A stretch of 64,000 bases of DNA from assembly GCA_010645155.1 (NCBI GenBank), contig CM021323.1, positions 2,249,655-2,313,654 on the forward strand, given 5' to 3'. Origin of the DNA: Tigriopus japonicus (lineage: Eukaryota > Arthropoda > Copepoda > Harpacticoida > Harpacticidae). The translations under genes were made by a program, and so were the position numbers. The notes below the pieces were generated by a model that was given only the letters and a program-made list of their open reading frames with translations, was not told where the DNA came from and made no database searches. Positions 45,654 through 57,289 of this stretch are shown here, in pieces (position 1 is the stretch's first letter; each line of letters begins with the position of its first letter).

Positions 45654-47336
45654 ATGACATCTGGACTAGCAGCTCCCGCCACACCCAAGCACAGTGCCCC
45701 ACACGAAAGCAAAGTCAGTCAAGCCATGTTGGAAACGACTCTTGTGACAACAACCGTCAAATTCGGATCTCAGCCTCCACTCAACATTATTAAGCAAGAA
45801 GTAGTGAGTCCGCCGCCAAGCTCATCGGTTAACTCGATGACGCACGGGCACCTCTCTCCAACCCCCATTGGTAACCTACTCCATTGGGATTGTGACCAAT
45901 ACCCTGACTCTGCCTCTAAATTTAGCCCAATCAAGCTGGAACCCTCTGATCCCTTGGAGAACATGGGATTAAATCAGAATTCCAGCTCAGATTTTGCGGA
46001 ATTGAAGCCAATGCCATTTGATTATGGAAACACAACGTTGACAGGCCTGGATCCAGTATTAGCCAATAGCAGCAATAATAATAATAACTCAAAGACCATG
46101 GTGAACATGAATAATAGTAATGGTTCGACAAACCACAACCACAACAGTAACAACAACAATAACAGCAACAACACCAATCACCCCACCGCAACAAGTGAAT
46201 CTATGAATTCGCTTCACAACCACAACACGGGTAGCAGTACGACATTAGCCGGCACAATAATTCGAAACACCCCGACATCCTCGTCATCGTCGTCGTCACT
46301 CCACTATCCCACCTCTTCGTCTGCCGACGTCACCTCCACTGCCACATCAAGCCCACCGGGTATCACCAAACTCGAGACTTTGGACTTTACCGCCAGTCAG
46401 GATGCATTCGACGACTTAGCATCCATAGTGGGTATTTCCATGGGTGCCGACTCCACGGTGCCCAATATGGAAAGCGACCTTGACCTTGATGCCTGGATTG
46501 AAAGTACTGCGCAGAATATCCGTCCCTTGGTCCCCGATGGAGGTCTCGACTCCATACTGCCCATGTCACGACACGGTGTCTCTAACCACACCACCCTGAC
46601 AGTGTCATCACAATCTTTCTTGCAAATGAGCCAAAGTTCCCCTTCTTCCACGCTTCAAAGCCTCCTTCAAGGCAATTTAACCCCACACCCACCTTTAGGA
46701 TCTACGAAAGTAACGCAGCTTCAACACAGGGAGGATCACAACCCTGGGAATGCCCCACCTCCGTACTCGATTCTTCAGACACGCCTTCAACACGGCTCGT
46801 TGTCCGTCCCTATGCAAACCCACAATACTCACAACAACATAGTGAAGGTGGACTCCACATTTGACCTGATGAAACTTACAGACAATGGAGGAGGGGGAGG
46901 GAATGGAGGCCACCCTTACTTAACCTCGAACTTCTCAGACTCTTTACCCCATTCCACTCAGACCCTTCTTAACCATGTCTCGACCTCTGCGGACCAAAGC
47001 TTACATAGGAGACTAGGAGAGTTGAGTGGGTTGGCCAAAATAAAAGCCAAGCAGAACAAGATACGTCAGAAACTTGGCCTTAACAGTGTAAGTGGAGGAG
47101 TGGCCTCTGGATCTGCCAATGGAGTTGGCTCCCCAAATGGGGATCAATCCAAAAAGATGATGCATCATTGTCAAATCTGCAATAGAGGATTCTTGAACAA
47201 GTCAAACATAAAAGTGCATTTAAGGACCCATACGGGCGAGAAGCCGTTCAAGTGCGAGCATTGCTCCAAAGCCTTCCGGCAAAAGGCCCACTTACTCAAG
47301 CACATGTCGATACACAAGCGTATTTCCCGGGACTGA
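45654..47336 (+). CDS. Asn/Ser-rich protein with two C-terminal C2H2 fingers
   Basis: A single coding exon of 560 residues. The ATG at 45654 follows directly on an acceptor (tcttttcttacag), so upstream exons are non-coding or add an N-terminus. The long N-terminal part is low-complexity: IKQEV and IKLEPSDPLE (sumoylation-like sites), runs of Asn broken by Ser and His (about residues 140-190), runs of Ser, and an acidic patch around LDLDAWIE that could be an activation domain. Two C2H2 fingers end the protein (CQICNRGFLNKSNIKVHLRTH, linker TGEKPF, CEHCSKAFRQKAHLLKHMSIH). A canonical linker and two fingers suggest a sequence-specific transcription factor. I cannot match it to a named family. 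The 3' UTR is long, with AATAAA at 48215-48220. Confidence 0.85.
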   Translation: MTSGLAAPATPKHSAPHESKVSQAMLETTLVTTTVKFGSQPPLNIIKQEVVSPPPSSSVNSMTHGHLSPTPIGNLLHWDCDQYPDSASKFSPIKLEPSDPLENMGLNQNSSSDFAELKPMPFDYGNTTLTGLDPVLANSSNNNNNSKTMVNMNNSNGSTNHNHNSNNNNNSNNTNHPTATSESMNSLHNHNTGSSTTLAGTIIRNTPTSSSSSSSLHYPTSSSADVTSTATSSPPGITKLETLDFTASQDAFDDLASIVGISMGADSTVPNMESDLDLDAWIESTAQNIRPLVPDGGLDSILPMSRHGVSNHTTLTVSSQSFLQMSQSSPSSTLQSLLQGNLTPHPPLGSTKVTQLQHREDHNPGNAPPPYSILQTRLQHGSLSVPMQTHNTHNNIVKVDSTFDLMKLTDNGGGGGNGGHPYLTSNFSDSLPHSTQTLLNHVSTSADQSLHRRLGELSGLAKIKAKQNKIRQKLGLNSVSGGVASGSANGVGSPNGDQSKKMMHHCQICNRGFLNKSNIKVHLRTHTGEKPFKCEHCSKAFRQKAHLLKHMSIHKRISRD

Positions 47337-48240
47337 TGATACATTACTGATGACATTTAAAGAACCGTTGTTGCCTGTCCCCCTGGCCACTGTGTGGCAC
47401 ACAAGGGTGGTAGGCCTGGGATGATGTGTTTTCCCTTTCAAAGATCACGTCTTTGCGAAAAAAAGAAACTCCACTTTTGCCCTGACGCACCATGACGACA
47501 AGGGTTGAGACGGAGGCAGTGTTAGTTAACGATGTGAAACAACTCCAAAGAAGGAGAAAGTGTTCTACTTCGTTTGTCGAGCGAATCTTTTTTCCTCGCT
47601 ACTTCTACAGCTTCAGAATTCTCCGCTACGTTAGAGAAACTCTGCTAACGTAACAACAGCCCAACCAAGTGAACACATACACCAGCCAGACTCGACACAC
47701 AGGTAGAGTTCTCCGTCGAAACCAACCTACCATGCATGCTCCACGCATACACACACCCATGGCGAAGAAACAGGCCAGTGACGAGTGGCGATGATCATGA
47801 CGAAGACGAAGAACAAGATGACGGTCTTTGCCCGGTCTTCTCCTTCATGGTTGTTCTAGCCAAAAGACTCGCTTTTCAACTGGCGACCCATATACGGGCC
47901 AAGCGCGTGTGTTAGCTGATACTTTGGTAGAGGAGGACGGAAGACCTGCCTCCTCAGTCAGTCCTCGCCCAACCATCTATCGACCATTCTTGGCTGAACA
48001 AGAACTATCTATGCTGTTGCTGTTCATGACTCTTGACTTTGACTGGTAAAGATGATGATCAAATTGGTTTTTAGGTCTCTTTGACAATCTATACACACAA
48101 ACACGCACACACTTGTTAGCTGCCTTCCCCCTTCTATAAAAACCTTCACTTTGTCCTGTCGATATTATTGTTAAGAAGTGTCTTTTTATGTATCAATGTT
48201 AGAATCTATTCGCAAATAAAACGTACAAAGGACGGGACCG
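47337..48240 (+). other. probable 3' UTR of the two-finger gene
   Basis: Non-coding sequence downstream of the TGA, ending shortly after the poly(A) signal AATAAA at 48215-48220. CA-rich stretches occur near 47740-47760 and 48090-48110. A 73-codon frame at 47828-48049 has no domain. Confidence 0.5.
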
Positions 48241-48253
48241 TTCAACGTTCGCC

Positions 48254-48513
48254 ATGATCTTTGTCTACCATCAACACATCGTCCTGAGCAAAGTTAACTG
48301 TCTTAGTGCCTCGGCTAACCAAGACTCTCCCGTTGGTACTGAAACCTTCATATTGGTGCCATCAACAGATAGATCTCTGATATTTATCTGGAGCAACGTC
48401 GTGACTTCAATAGGCCAAGATAGGCTTCCTACGTCGAAGAAGGGAAAAAATGGAACACATTTTGAATTGATGTATGATAGAGAGAAGCAAAACGGCGTTG
48501 CCTATGTGTTTAG
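48254..48513 (+). CDS. possible N-terminal exon of the DRC2 gene, uncertain
   Basis: A frame from ATG 48254 reaches a possible donor at 48513 (gtttag-gtgacg) in phase 2. The acceptor at 48617 (ccttttgtag) opens the next exon in the matching phase, and the join reads straight through into the DRC2 start Met without a stop. It would add about 100 residues that have no counterpart in known DRC2 proteins. The frame begins just after a poly(A) signal, so it could equally be a non-coding leader of the DRC2 transcript. Confidence 0.35.
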
Positions 48514-48654
48514 GTGACGAAAATCTAGATGAGATAATGAGAAAGCCCTTCCCTTCCCGGGGGGAAACTTGGCCGTTTGTTTGATCAATTTTGAACTCGC
48601 TCTCATTCCTTTTGTAGAAAAAACGTGTTCAACGGAGCCAAAAAGTGTCCCACT

Positions 48655-51600
48655 ATGTCGGGTTCAAATAAAAAGAGCTCAAAAATGAGCAAATTGGCCA
48701 AAATGAATGAGCAGGAGAGGGTGAAATACATGGAGAAGCGATTGGCTGAAGAGCAGGAAGTGAAGAAGAAGAAGGAAACGCTAATCACAGGATTTTTACA
48801 GGTAGTTCAGTCCATGACGATTCCAATAAGTTCATGACAAGTAGGTTAATGTACCAATGAAGCCAAGAAGTACAATTATCACGAAATTGGCTGATACATC
48901 TCCTTTTCTCAGATGTTTCTTGGGCCATGAGGTTGTCTTGTCGAAAAATGAACAAATGTAGAACGTATTTGAAAAAGACAGCCGATCATTTTGTTCTGCA
49001 ATTAATTACTGACATTTTCGATTATTGTGGCTATATGTTTCGCACTTGAGCAGGCGGCGTCGTGTGTCAAATTATCATGACAAATTGTTTTTTTTCTAGC
49101 TCAAAATAGGTCACGAGGCAAAGCTATTCACTTTGAATAGTCCAAAATTGATCGAACAATGGAGGAGGTTGTTGCGAACCGTGAAAATTGAAGACTTGAG
49201 GAGAGACATTGTGGCATTGCAAGACTCCTTCAATAAGGCTATTCAAAAGAAGTCTGACCACTTGAAATGTCTATTGCAGGTAATGGGAACATTATAAATC
49301 CCATGGGGCTTACCAATCGGCTAAGAAGGGGCCAAGTTGGCCAAAATGGCCTTTCTAGAGTCAAATGCCCGCTCCATTTATTTTGGACGCCAAAAAACAA
49401 CGAAATTTGTCAAAATATTCCTTTATATTACAGTATCCACTAAATCTAGCTTCAACAGGAGCATCAGAAAAATGCAAAAAAACTGTTTTGAAAGAGTGTT
49501 TGCTACTTCGAAAACAAAACCTTTAATGATTCTAGTAATTAGGGTACTCGTTTATCTAAAAATACTTTACCAAGTATAATGTTGTAAATTTAACCATTTA
49601 TCAATGTTAGCATTGTACACGTATATCCGTTTGAAAATGAACAGTTTCCACTTAACTGCCGGTGACTTGAAATCAGTAAAGCTGTGATGATAATGATAGC
49701 CTTACTAAGTGAGCATAACTGTCCAGATCTGCGAATCATTATTTTTTGCAACACTGACACGAGATGACAGGTCAGTGCAATATTTCTATTCAATAGGGCC
49801 GGGCAAAACGTGCGAAAAGATATTTAGTATTATAAATTATTTCTGCTTTTTTACGCCCTTTTTCGTGATTTTGGCATAAAAAATCAAATAACCAAAAATA
49901 TTCCATTTATTTTTGAAAAATGCCAATGTTTGGCAATTTTTTTCAAAATCGAAAATCAAATATCATTTAACACATATTGCAAAACTCAGGCAAACAAAAA
50001 TGGCGAAAATCTCAATAAAATGCCTTCGCACAATTTAAGAGCATGATTATGCCTAAATGTAAAAATATTTTCCTTCCACAGCAACAATATCTTTCCTATT
50101 TGAACTATTTTTAGCAAAAAAAAATGATAAAGAATTAATTCAAGTAATGCTTAGGTTGACTATTATTATATTCAGCTTTGCTTTACTCCCAAATCTAGGG
50201 CCTATTTTCTTGCCATTTGCTTAACCAGGGATCCTTGGCTTAACTTTTCATTAAGTTGTAATAAAGCAAATCATATCTTCAATAACTCAAATAGAACGTA
50301 TTTTTGCAATCTTGAAGATTTTCAGCGTAAGCTAGCGTATTATTGGTTAGCTGAAGAGAATCAATATCTAAAATTTCGCTTGTCAAGATTAAAAATAAAG
50401 AAGACAGGAAAATTCCCAATGCTCTACTTCTGAGAAATTTCTGCATTTCTTTTGGGCTGGTTTTTGTGCTATCTTCATAACTTACAGCATATAATTATGT
50501 GCGCTTTTTGCGCGTTCCTCCTTATTACTCTACTACTAAGCAAGAAGCACTGAATTGCTGGAGTGGGAGGCTAACGGTGAGATTTATGATTTCCAAAAAG
50601 ATTGATTCACTTACGTTCTGTTGCAAACCAGGCCTTACTTATATTCATCAGACTACGTATTTCAATTTTCAGCTCAATCGAATGACGGAGTGAAAAGTTA
50701 TGTCTTCTCAAACTTATGAACTGCAGAGAGTGAAATGAATGAGCTCGCCCTTTTACGGTAAAACAATTGCAAGAAAAGGGCTAGTTCATCTCGGTAGGAT
50801 TTGGACTGAACTTTGAGAGAGCAGAACTTTTGACTCCGACCTTCGATTATGCTGAAAATTGAAATACAAATTTAAGTCAACCAAGGCAAGGTCTCATTTG
50901 CACAAGAACGTGATTGCTTTGTTCCTACATGAAATCATGATTCTTTTCGTTAGCCTCCCAGTCAAGTGAAATTTAGTGGTCCTTGAACTAACCAACCATT
51001 GGTTAAAGTAAGGAGGTAAGAAGACCTGAAGGCGAGACCTAAAGGTTAAAATTCAAAAATGCAAAGAAAAAAAGACGGAAAAATGGTCAACCGTCAAGAG
51101 AGAAAGGAATACGAGCTATATTTTAAGTTATTTAGTATCTCGAGTTTTAAACAAAACTAATAAAAGGTTTTTTGATTGGGCTTGGACAGGAGTGTTCATT
51201 TGCTAGAAATCTGCACCCTTAGTCACAAATCTTGTTTATGGGTGAATTTTGGTATATAGAGAAATAAAAATACGACCAAAGAAAATTGATGAATGCAAAA
51301 GAGAAAGAACATTTTTTTGACCCAACAAATAGTAGTTAAGGATACACTAAAAAAACACTAATTGAAGGATGCATTAACGGCTACAGCGATTCCAATTCTA
51401 GGACTTTGAAGACTCAGAGTCTCAATACTCGATGTGCTTTCAAACCGAAATTTCAAGCATCCTTAAACTCTACCAAATCAGTCTCGGTCGACTTTCCGGG
51501 ATGATTAAGAACCAAGAGACCAATGAGTCCCATTTAATGTCCACTTATTTCCACATGAAAAATGACTCCCTCGCCAATCGAGAGCGTGCGCTGGCTTACC

Positions 51601-54600
51601 TCCATGATGTTCTAATCGCTCTGCAACAGAGAGCAAGTTCCAAAGAGCAACTTCTGATGAAGAATCATCAAGCCCTGGCAGAGGATATTCGAAACAAGGT
51701 GATTTCTAAGAGCATATTTCGACTCAATCGAAGTTTGACCACCCAAACACAACTTAACTCGATTCTGATCAGCTAAAATTTGTTCTTTGAACGGATACGG
51801 AAAACTTGTTTGACAGCAATGAACTAAATACATTTTTCAGAATCTTGAGGAAAAACAGTCCTTCCAAATTAGTGCCGAAGAAATGATGGTTTCATTGTGG
51901 ATGGAAATGAAGAACCAAGTGTCCCAATCGTTCATTAATTCAGAGGAAAAGAAGCGCCTGTACAACGAATTAATAGCTCGGGATAAAACTGGGGTGGCAG
52001 AGGTTCAAAGCAACAACCAAATCATTGTGAAATTGAGCGTGAGTTCCCGTTTCTCTTGGTCGACTTGATCGAGCGCAACACTCATTCAGTGTTGTCAAAT
52101 AACATGATCTATCTTTTAGGAGACAGCTTCAAAGGTCAAAAGTAGTCTATCAAGAGCTAGTGAGACCCAAACCAGTCGGTTGAGTGGGTTGACTCAAGAA
52201 TACGAAACGCTGAAGAGTCGACTCTTTGAAGCGCGAAATAATGTCTCGAGAAGGCGGGATGATGTTGAGCAAAGGAAACTGTCTATATTGGCTTGCCAAA
52301 TTGAGGCCTTTGATCAGGTATCTAAATTTTCGTCCCTTTATCGCGAACGCTGTGATTGAAGGAATGGTATTTGAAAATTGATTGGGGTACGTACGTGCTT
52401 ACCAACCCTTGTAAGTCATAATTGTTCTGTGAACAAATTGGCTTTTTCTTTGTTTGTTTGTATATTTGTTCTTTTTAAATCTTTGTTTGGGGTAAATTTG
52501 CACCAGTTCCAAATAAAGCAATGTTACCGTCATGATTTGGAAAAGCGAGTGTATGAGAAGGCCTAATGTTTCTCCCCTAGCTACTGTCCATCGATGATTG
52601 GTCTCTGCCAAGGAGTCCTTGTATCTGCCTACTACTTGTACTTCAAATTCATTGCTTCTTGATCCTTCTTTCTTAGCATACGCCCTTCCATGAATAAAAC
52701 TTACTTATTTTCTTATTTTCGGTCATTGGATACTTGGATACAATAACTATTTTTTCCACAATAATTAATGCTGTACAAAGGGTTTCATGGTCTAAGCTAG
52801 AGCACTATAATAAAATAGTGCTCCAGTCTAAGCAATATATTCCAAACAACCGAAAACATTTAGTTTTGACCGTAGAAAGTTTCTTTAGACATTAACTTAC
52901 TTTTGACACTTCTTAACACCTAGAAAAGAGTGTGTAATTTTTGAAAGTCCTTTTTTTCGCGGGGGGAGAGACCAAAACAACATTTGTTGATTTCTTTTTC
53001 CGATTTCTTTTTTTGTGATTTGTATTTGTTTGGATCATTGTTGTTTGTTTGTTTATTGTTCTTTCATATTTGTTATAATTGTTTGTTTCCCATCAGTAAT
53101 TTAGACTAGACGTCATGGAAAGAGATGTATTCCCCCGAGTGATTTGCCTTCATATTTCAGAACGTAAACATGATCATTTCCTATATATTTTCAAAGGTTC
53201 CCTTTCCTTGAAAGGAATTCAGTAAACACCTCGTAATCTTTTAGGTTGAGATGATTTCTATGGTATTTGAGATTTTCAAAATCGTTTGTTAGGTCTGCTT
53301 GACAGTACATAGAAAAATGAGGACATTTTATTGCAATAAACAAGGTTTTCCTTCCCAGGAAACAAGTTTTCCAATTCCCAGCAGTCCTCTAATCTCAAAT
53401 GTGGAAGATGCAATAGCTAACATAAAGTTTAGAGAAAAAAAAATCATTTCATTGATAAATTGCCAACGTACCGAAATCCTTTTTCTTTGATGAAACAGTT
53501 TTTTTTGACCCTTAGACTTGACGATAATTGAAAATTGATTAAATAGACACTTGTAACAATACTTGCTTGGAAAATATCATTAACAGGAGGAACAGTGGTT
53601 TCCCGTAAGAAGGTGGCCACCTTATCACCAAATTTGAGGTTTAGAGGAGTGACCAATGATTAGCTACAAAGAAACAACTCAATAATAAGGTAAAATGAAG
53701 GAAATCTACCTACTGGTAAAAAAGAATTGATTTCAAAGCACAAGTGTAGTAACATCCTTGTTAAAAAGTGGAAACACATGACATCTCGTTGGCCCGGGCA
53801 CAGTTTTACTTTTTAACCTCAATAACTTTAACTTAAACTATGTTATTGACAGATGCTAGAGGTAAAGTTGAATAGGCAAATCTATTTGAGATTTTAATGT
53901 TGCATCAACCCAATTAGATACCAATAAAGTCGTTTCATTTGACTTCAAAATTAATCCGTTCCAAATTTAGCTTTCCATGGTGGATACATCTGGTCCTACT
54001 GAAGTGAATAATGAAGCAAAAAAAAACCAGGAACAAATAGTCACTTATAATAAACTCTGAACTCGCCAAAAGTGGTAGATCAACCAACCTTTACAACGGT
54101 GAGAACCAAACACTTAAATCTTTCGGGCCTTTCTTTCAAGTTCAAACCTTGTCTAGCTTTACATTGAAATTTCTAGGCTTGAAACTGCCGGCACTGTCGT
54201 GTCAGGTAAAATAGTTGGTAATGGTGACGATGTGAGGTCTGGACGAAAGAATAACAAAGCAGCGTTGCCAGATATTTCCAAATCAATAGTTTCAAATTGT
54301 AAAATGGCAAATGCCGTGGATAATACTCTTTCTCACTTAGAACATGTTCTACTTTCAAAACAGAAACTAAAAACATTTAGCTAATGACTTAAGGGAAATT
54401 CTTGATTCTAAATTTCCTGATTCCAGATAATTAATAAGTAGTTTTAATCTCACATTCATTCCTTGGAGTAAACCTAGAACGTCTGAATTAGTTTAAATCA
54501 ATACTTCAGGTTTCTAAATTTGTTAGCTCAAGTGCTAATCATGGCATGACAATTTGTTTCTGTCGCACCAAATCTGGCCTTTTTCTCCATGTTTTATGGC

Positions 54601-57289
54601 ATGAATAGTTCGAAAAGTTCTGGCAGCACTGGTTCGCTCTTTCTTTCGGACCTCACATCGTCACCATTACCAAATAGTTTTGGGCCAATAAAAAGATTTT
54701 CCCGCTATATGAGTCACTTATTACTAGGCCTCGGAAAAAAAGTGATGAAAAGTGCCAAAATAATTAATTTTAAGTTGTCCATTTTTCCCTAAAAAAGTTT
54801 GAAAACGTCAAAAAAAGTGAAAAAAAAGTAAAAAAAGTGACGTGTAAAACACCCTTAACAATTGACTTTTGTGGCAAAGAAAAAAAATCCTCATATCAGG
54901 CCTTCATAATTGCCCGAAAGTAAAAAAATAGAAATGAAATTTGATTTTATTATCTATTCTTGGCCTAAAAATGGCCAAAAAAAGTGAAAATCCGAAAAAT
55001 GACCAAAAAAATTTTTTTTCTCAAAAAAAACGCCAAAAAAAGTGAAAGCTTAATTTCACTTTAAAAACTTTTTTTCCGAGGCGTATTAATGACCCTTATT
55101 AGATGAGTACATTTTAACGAGTAGTTTCCGCGTCCAAACAGATGCAGGATTAGGGGTGAGGCATGGCGTAGTGCGTACTGCGTCGGTTTGTCGTGCAGAT
55201 GGCTGGGGTTCGATCCCGGCTGACTGCCACCCTCAAACTCAACTCTTCGGAGTCAAAATTAGCATTTGAACCGTCTTTCAAATGCAACACACAACATTCC
55301 AAACTCAACTCTTCGGAGTCAAAATTTAGCATTGAACTGTCTTTCAATGCCAAATACTAGGCAAGCCCCGGTTCGATCCCGGGCTTGCCGAGTCCTAGTG
55401 ACCTGTGGTATTAAGTTACATGCAGAAGTCACGGCCTTTGACGGCTTAAATGGGCGAACCTGGGGTCATTCCCGAGGGTGAGGTAAAAATTAATGCTTGC
55501 TTGTTAGCTTGTCCAAGTGGAGCGGCAATATCCCCGTATGGCGGACAGCCTCTATCAGATCGCAGCTGCGAAGCTGCGTTCTGACTCCTCAACAAACAAA
55601 CAAACAAGATGCAGGATTGCCAAAAAAAAAATCCTCATATCAGGCCTTCATAATTGCCCGAAAGTAAAAAAATAGTAATGAAATTTGATTTTATTATCCA
55701 TTCTTGGCCTAAAAATGGCCAAAAAAAGTGAAAATCCGAAAAATGACCAAAAAAAATTTTTTCTCAAAAAACCCCCAAAAAAGTGAAAACTTAATTTCAC
55801 TTAAAAAACTTTTTTTTCCGAGGCCTACTTATTACCTTCCTTGTCTTGTTTTATCAAAATATGCAATTCAATTCAAAGAGCGCCAATTTCAGCCTTGACT
55901 TCGAACACCAAAACATTGGGCTCCAACAATGGGCGGGATCAAATTGTACACTTTGAAAAGAAAGTATATAGGAAAATACCTTCTAAGATTGTGGTCACCT
56001 TCTTAGGCAAAGCTCATGGCAAAGCGAAGTGAATATGCATATGAAAAGAAATACCTTGATTGAAAACATCCTTCGAACTAACCTAACGTTTGTTGAAGTT
56101 TCCTGATTCAAACCACAATTGAGAATAAAATCAAATTTTATTGAAAATGCAAGTCATAGTCACATTGATGTTTTATCTGCTGTTTCTTAGATTCAGGGGA
56201 GTTAATAATTATGATTGGCGAAACACACTTAAAATACTTATTTTTGAAAAACTATTTTCCAATCATCTTGACTACACTAAGTTAGGCATATACTTGAAAA
56301 TTGAAGGAAATTTACAGAACAGGATCTGGATTTAGAGCGCATTTGATATTTCTCGAAGGACCATGCCCAAATTGGACCAAAAGCGTTTTTTTAATCCTAC
56401 AGAATACCACCAAAGTTGCAAAGACAACGTACCAACATGTCCTTTTTATGGTTCAAAAGCCCTTTTTGGGAGAATGTGTTTTCAGTGTTTTTGGTAGCAC
56501 TATATATTAATTGGACATGGTGTGACAAAACAAACTAGAATGAACAGTATTTCAATTCCTTTAAGAGATCGAAAAATCTATAGATTTTTCGATTTTTCGA
56601 TTTCCTTGGGAATTTTTGGTTTCATATACCCGGAGCGTTTTTCCGCTTTTTGGGGTCGAAAATAGGCCAGTTAAACTTCAAATTAAAGAGCAGCTCTTCA
56701 ACATATTTTCATTTAATTTCTATTCAACAGGTATCTTAGATAGCTATAAAAATCCATTGATTGGATTCTCAAAAATTTGTTAATTTCATAGGTTTTAAGG
56801 TGTATAACTTTTAATCCAGACCTGACTTATATAAAAGTAGAAAATCAAAGTTGTTCCTCATGGTTTCTTGGGTCTAAAACATTTCTCTTTGTATTTGCAA
56901 ATTTCTCTGCAAACTTGATATGATTTTTTCTGTACCATGAACATTGATTGTATTACAGAGAGCTCGAGGAAGAACTCTGAATTGCAATCAGTGATCACTG
57001 ATCAATCTTACTTCTAATAAATCTTTCCGAATTTCCTTTGTTGTAGGTTTTATCTTCCATTTCAAAAATGCACAAAGAGTCTCCCCATCAAATTGCCACA
57101 GTTCGCACCAAGGCCTTAACTCTGGATCCTCAGTTCCGTCGTGGCGAGAAATTGTCCACCATTTTGAGATATCAGCTCCATGAAAAAGAATTGAAGAGAA
57201 CAGTGTCCCGCAATAAGATTCAACGGTTGAAATCGATTTTGAGTGAGGTCATTGAAGAGGCCACGAGGACACCCAAGCATAATTTCTGA
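48655..57289 (+). CDS. CCDC65: dynein regulatory complex subunit 2 (CCDC65)
   Basis: Six phase-0 exons: 48655-48801, 49100-49279, 51402-51698, 51841-52038, 52120-52317 and 57047-57289, giving 420 residues against about 480 in vertebrates. DRC2 pairs with DRC1/CCDC164 as the coiled-coil base plate of the nexin-dynein regulatory complex on axonemal doublets, needed for ciliary and flagellar beating. The start MSGSNKKSSKMSKLAKM is a short basic leader followed by a Glu/Lys-rich helix (EEQEVKKKKETL). Family landmarks are the segment IEQWRRLLRTVKIEDLRRDI and, opening the third exon, DFEDSESQYS. The rest is heptad-rich coiled coil. The last exon is 4.7 kb away; its phase fits and its sequence is charged and helical, but a missing exon between them is possible. 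AATAAA overlaps the stop codon (57289-57294). Confidence 0.85.
49280..51401. other. DRC2 intron 2
   Basis: A 2.1 kb very AT-rich intron with no open frames of note or repeats that I can see. Confidence 0.55.
52318..54200. other. left part of DRC2 intron 5
   Basis: AT-rich intronic DNA with T-rich simple sequence near 52960-53090. A short segment near 53360-53430 lies between splice-like sites but has no homology I recognise. No gene supported. Confidence 0.45.
54215..54673. repeat. inverted repeat with 25-bp perfect core
   Basis: The word ttggtaatggtgacgatgtgaggtc at 54215-54239 recurs as its exact reverse complement at 54649-54673. Weaker similarity continues inward for about 50 bp on each side. 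This is probably a relic fold-back or MITE within DRC2 intron 5. Confidence 0.75.
54728..55082. mobile_element. AT-rich MITE with GCCTCGG ends
   Basis: The left end reads gcctcggaaaaaaagt and the right end, reverse-complemented, reads the same 16 bases. The 355-bp body is built from words like ccaaaaaaagtgaaaa. Its right 60 percent is duplicated in direct orientation at 55619-55824. A clear target duplication is not visible. Confidence 0.72.
55152..55606 (+). mobile_element. tRNA-derived SINE with 12-bp target duplication
   Basis: A Pol III A box (tggcgtagtgcg, 55164-55175, one mismatch) and a perfect B box (ggttcgatccc, 55207-55217) form a tRNA-like head. A second B-box-like motif sits at 55370-55380 inside a perfect stem (ggcaagccc and gggcttgcc). 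Between them is a tandem duplication of about 60 bp (ctcaactcttcggagtcaaa). The tail is a run of aaac units. The body is flanked by identical agatgcaggatt (55140-55151 and 55607-55618), the mark of retroposition. A cloverleaf gene is excluded by length and tail. Confidence 0.88.
55619..55824. mobile_element. truncated second copy of the GCCTCGG MITE
   Basis: This is about 95 percent identical by eye to 54872-55082 and in the same orientation. It begins immediately after the SINE target duplication and ends with the same ccgaggc terminus. The left 145 bp of the element are absent. Confidence 0.78.
55825..57046. other. right part of DRC2 intron 5
   Basis: AT-rich DNA without supported genes. 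It contains a perfect 26-bp palindrome at 56568-56593 (atcgaaaaatcta followed by its complement). It ends at the acceptor ttcctttgttgtag. Confidence 0.5.

Noticed and set aside
55164..55217. A tRNA gene
   Set aside because: A and B boxes are present, but the sequence cannot close a cloverleaf acceptor stem, continues for 455 bp, and has a repeat tail and target duplication. It is a SINE.
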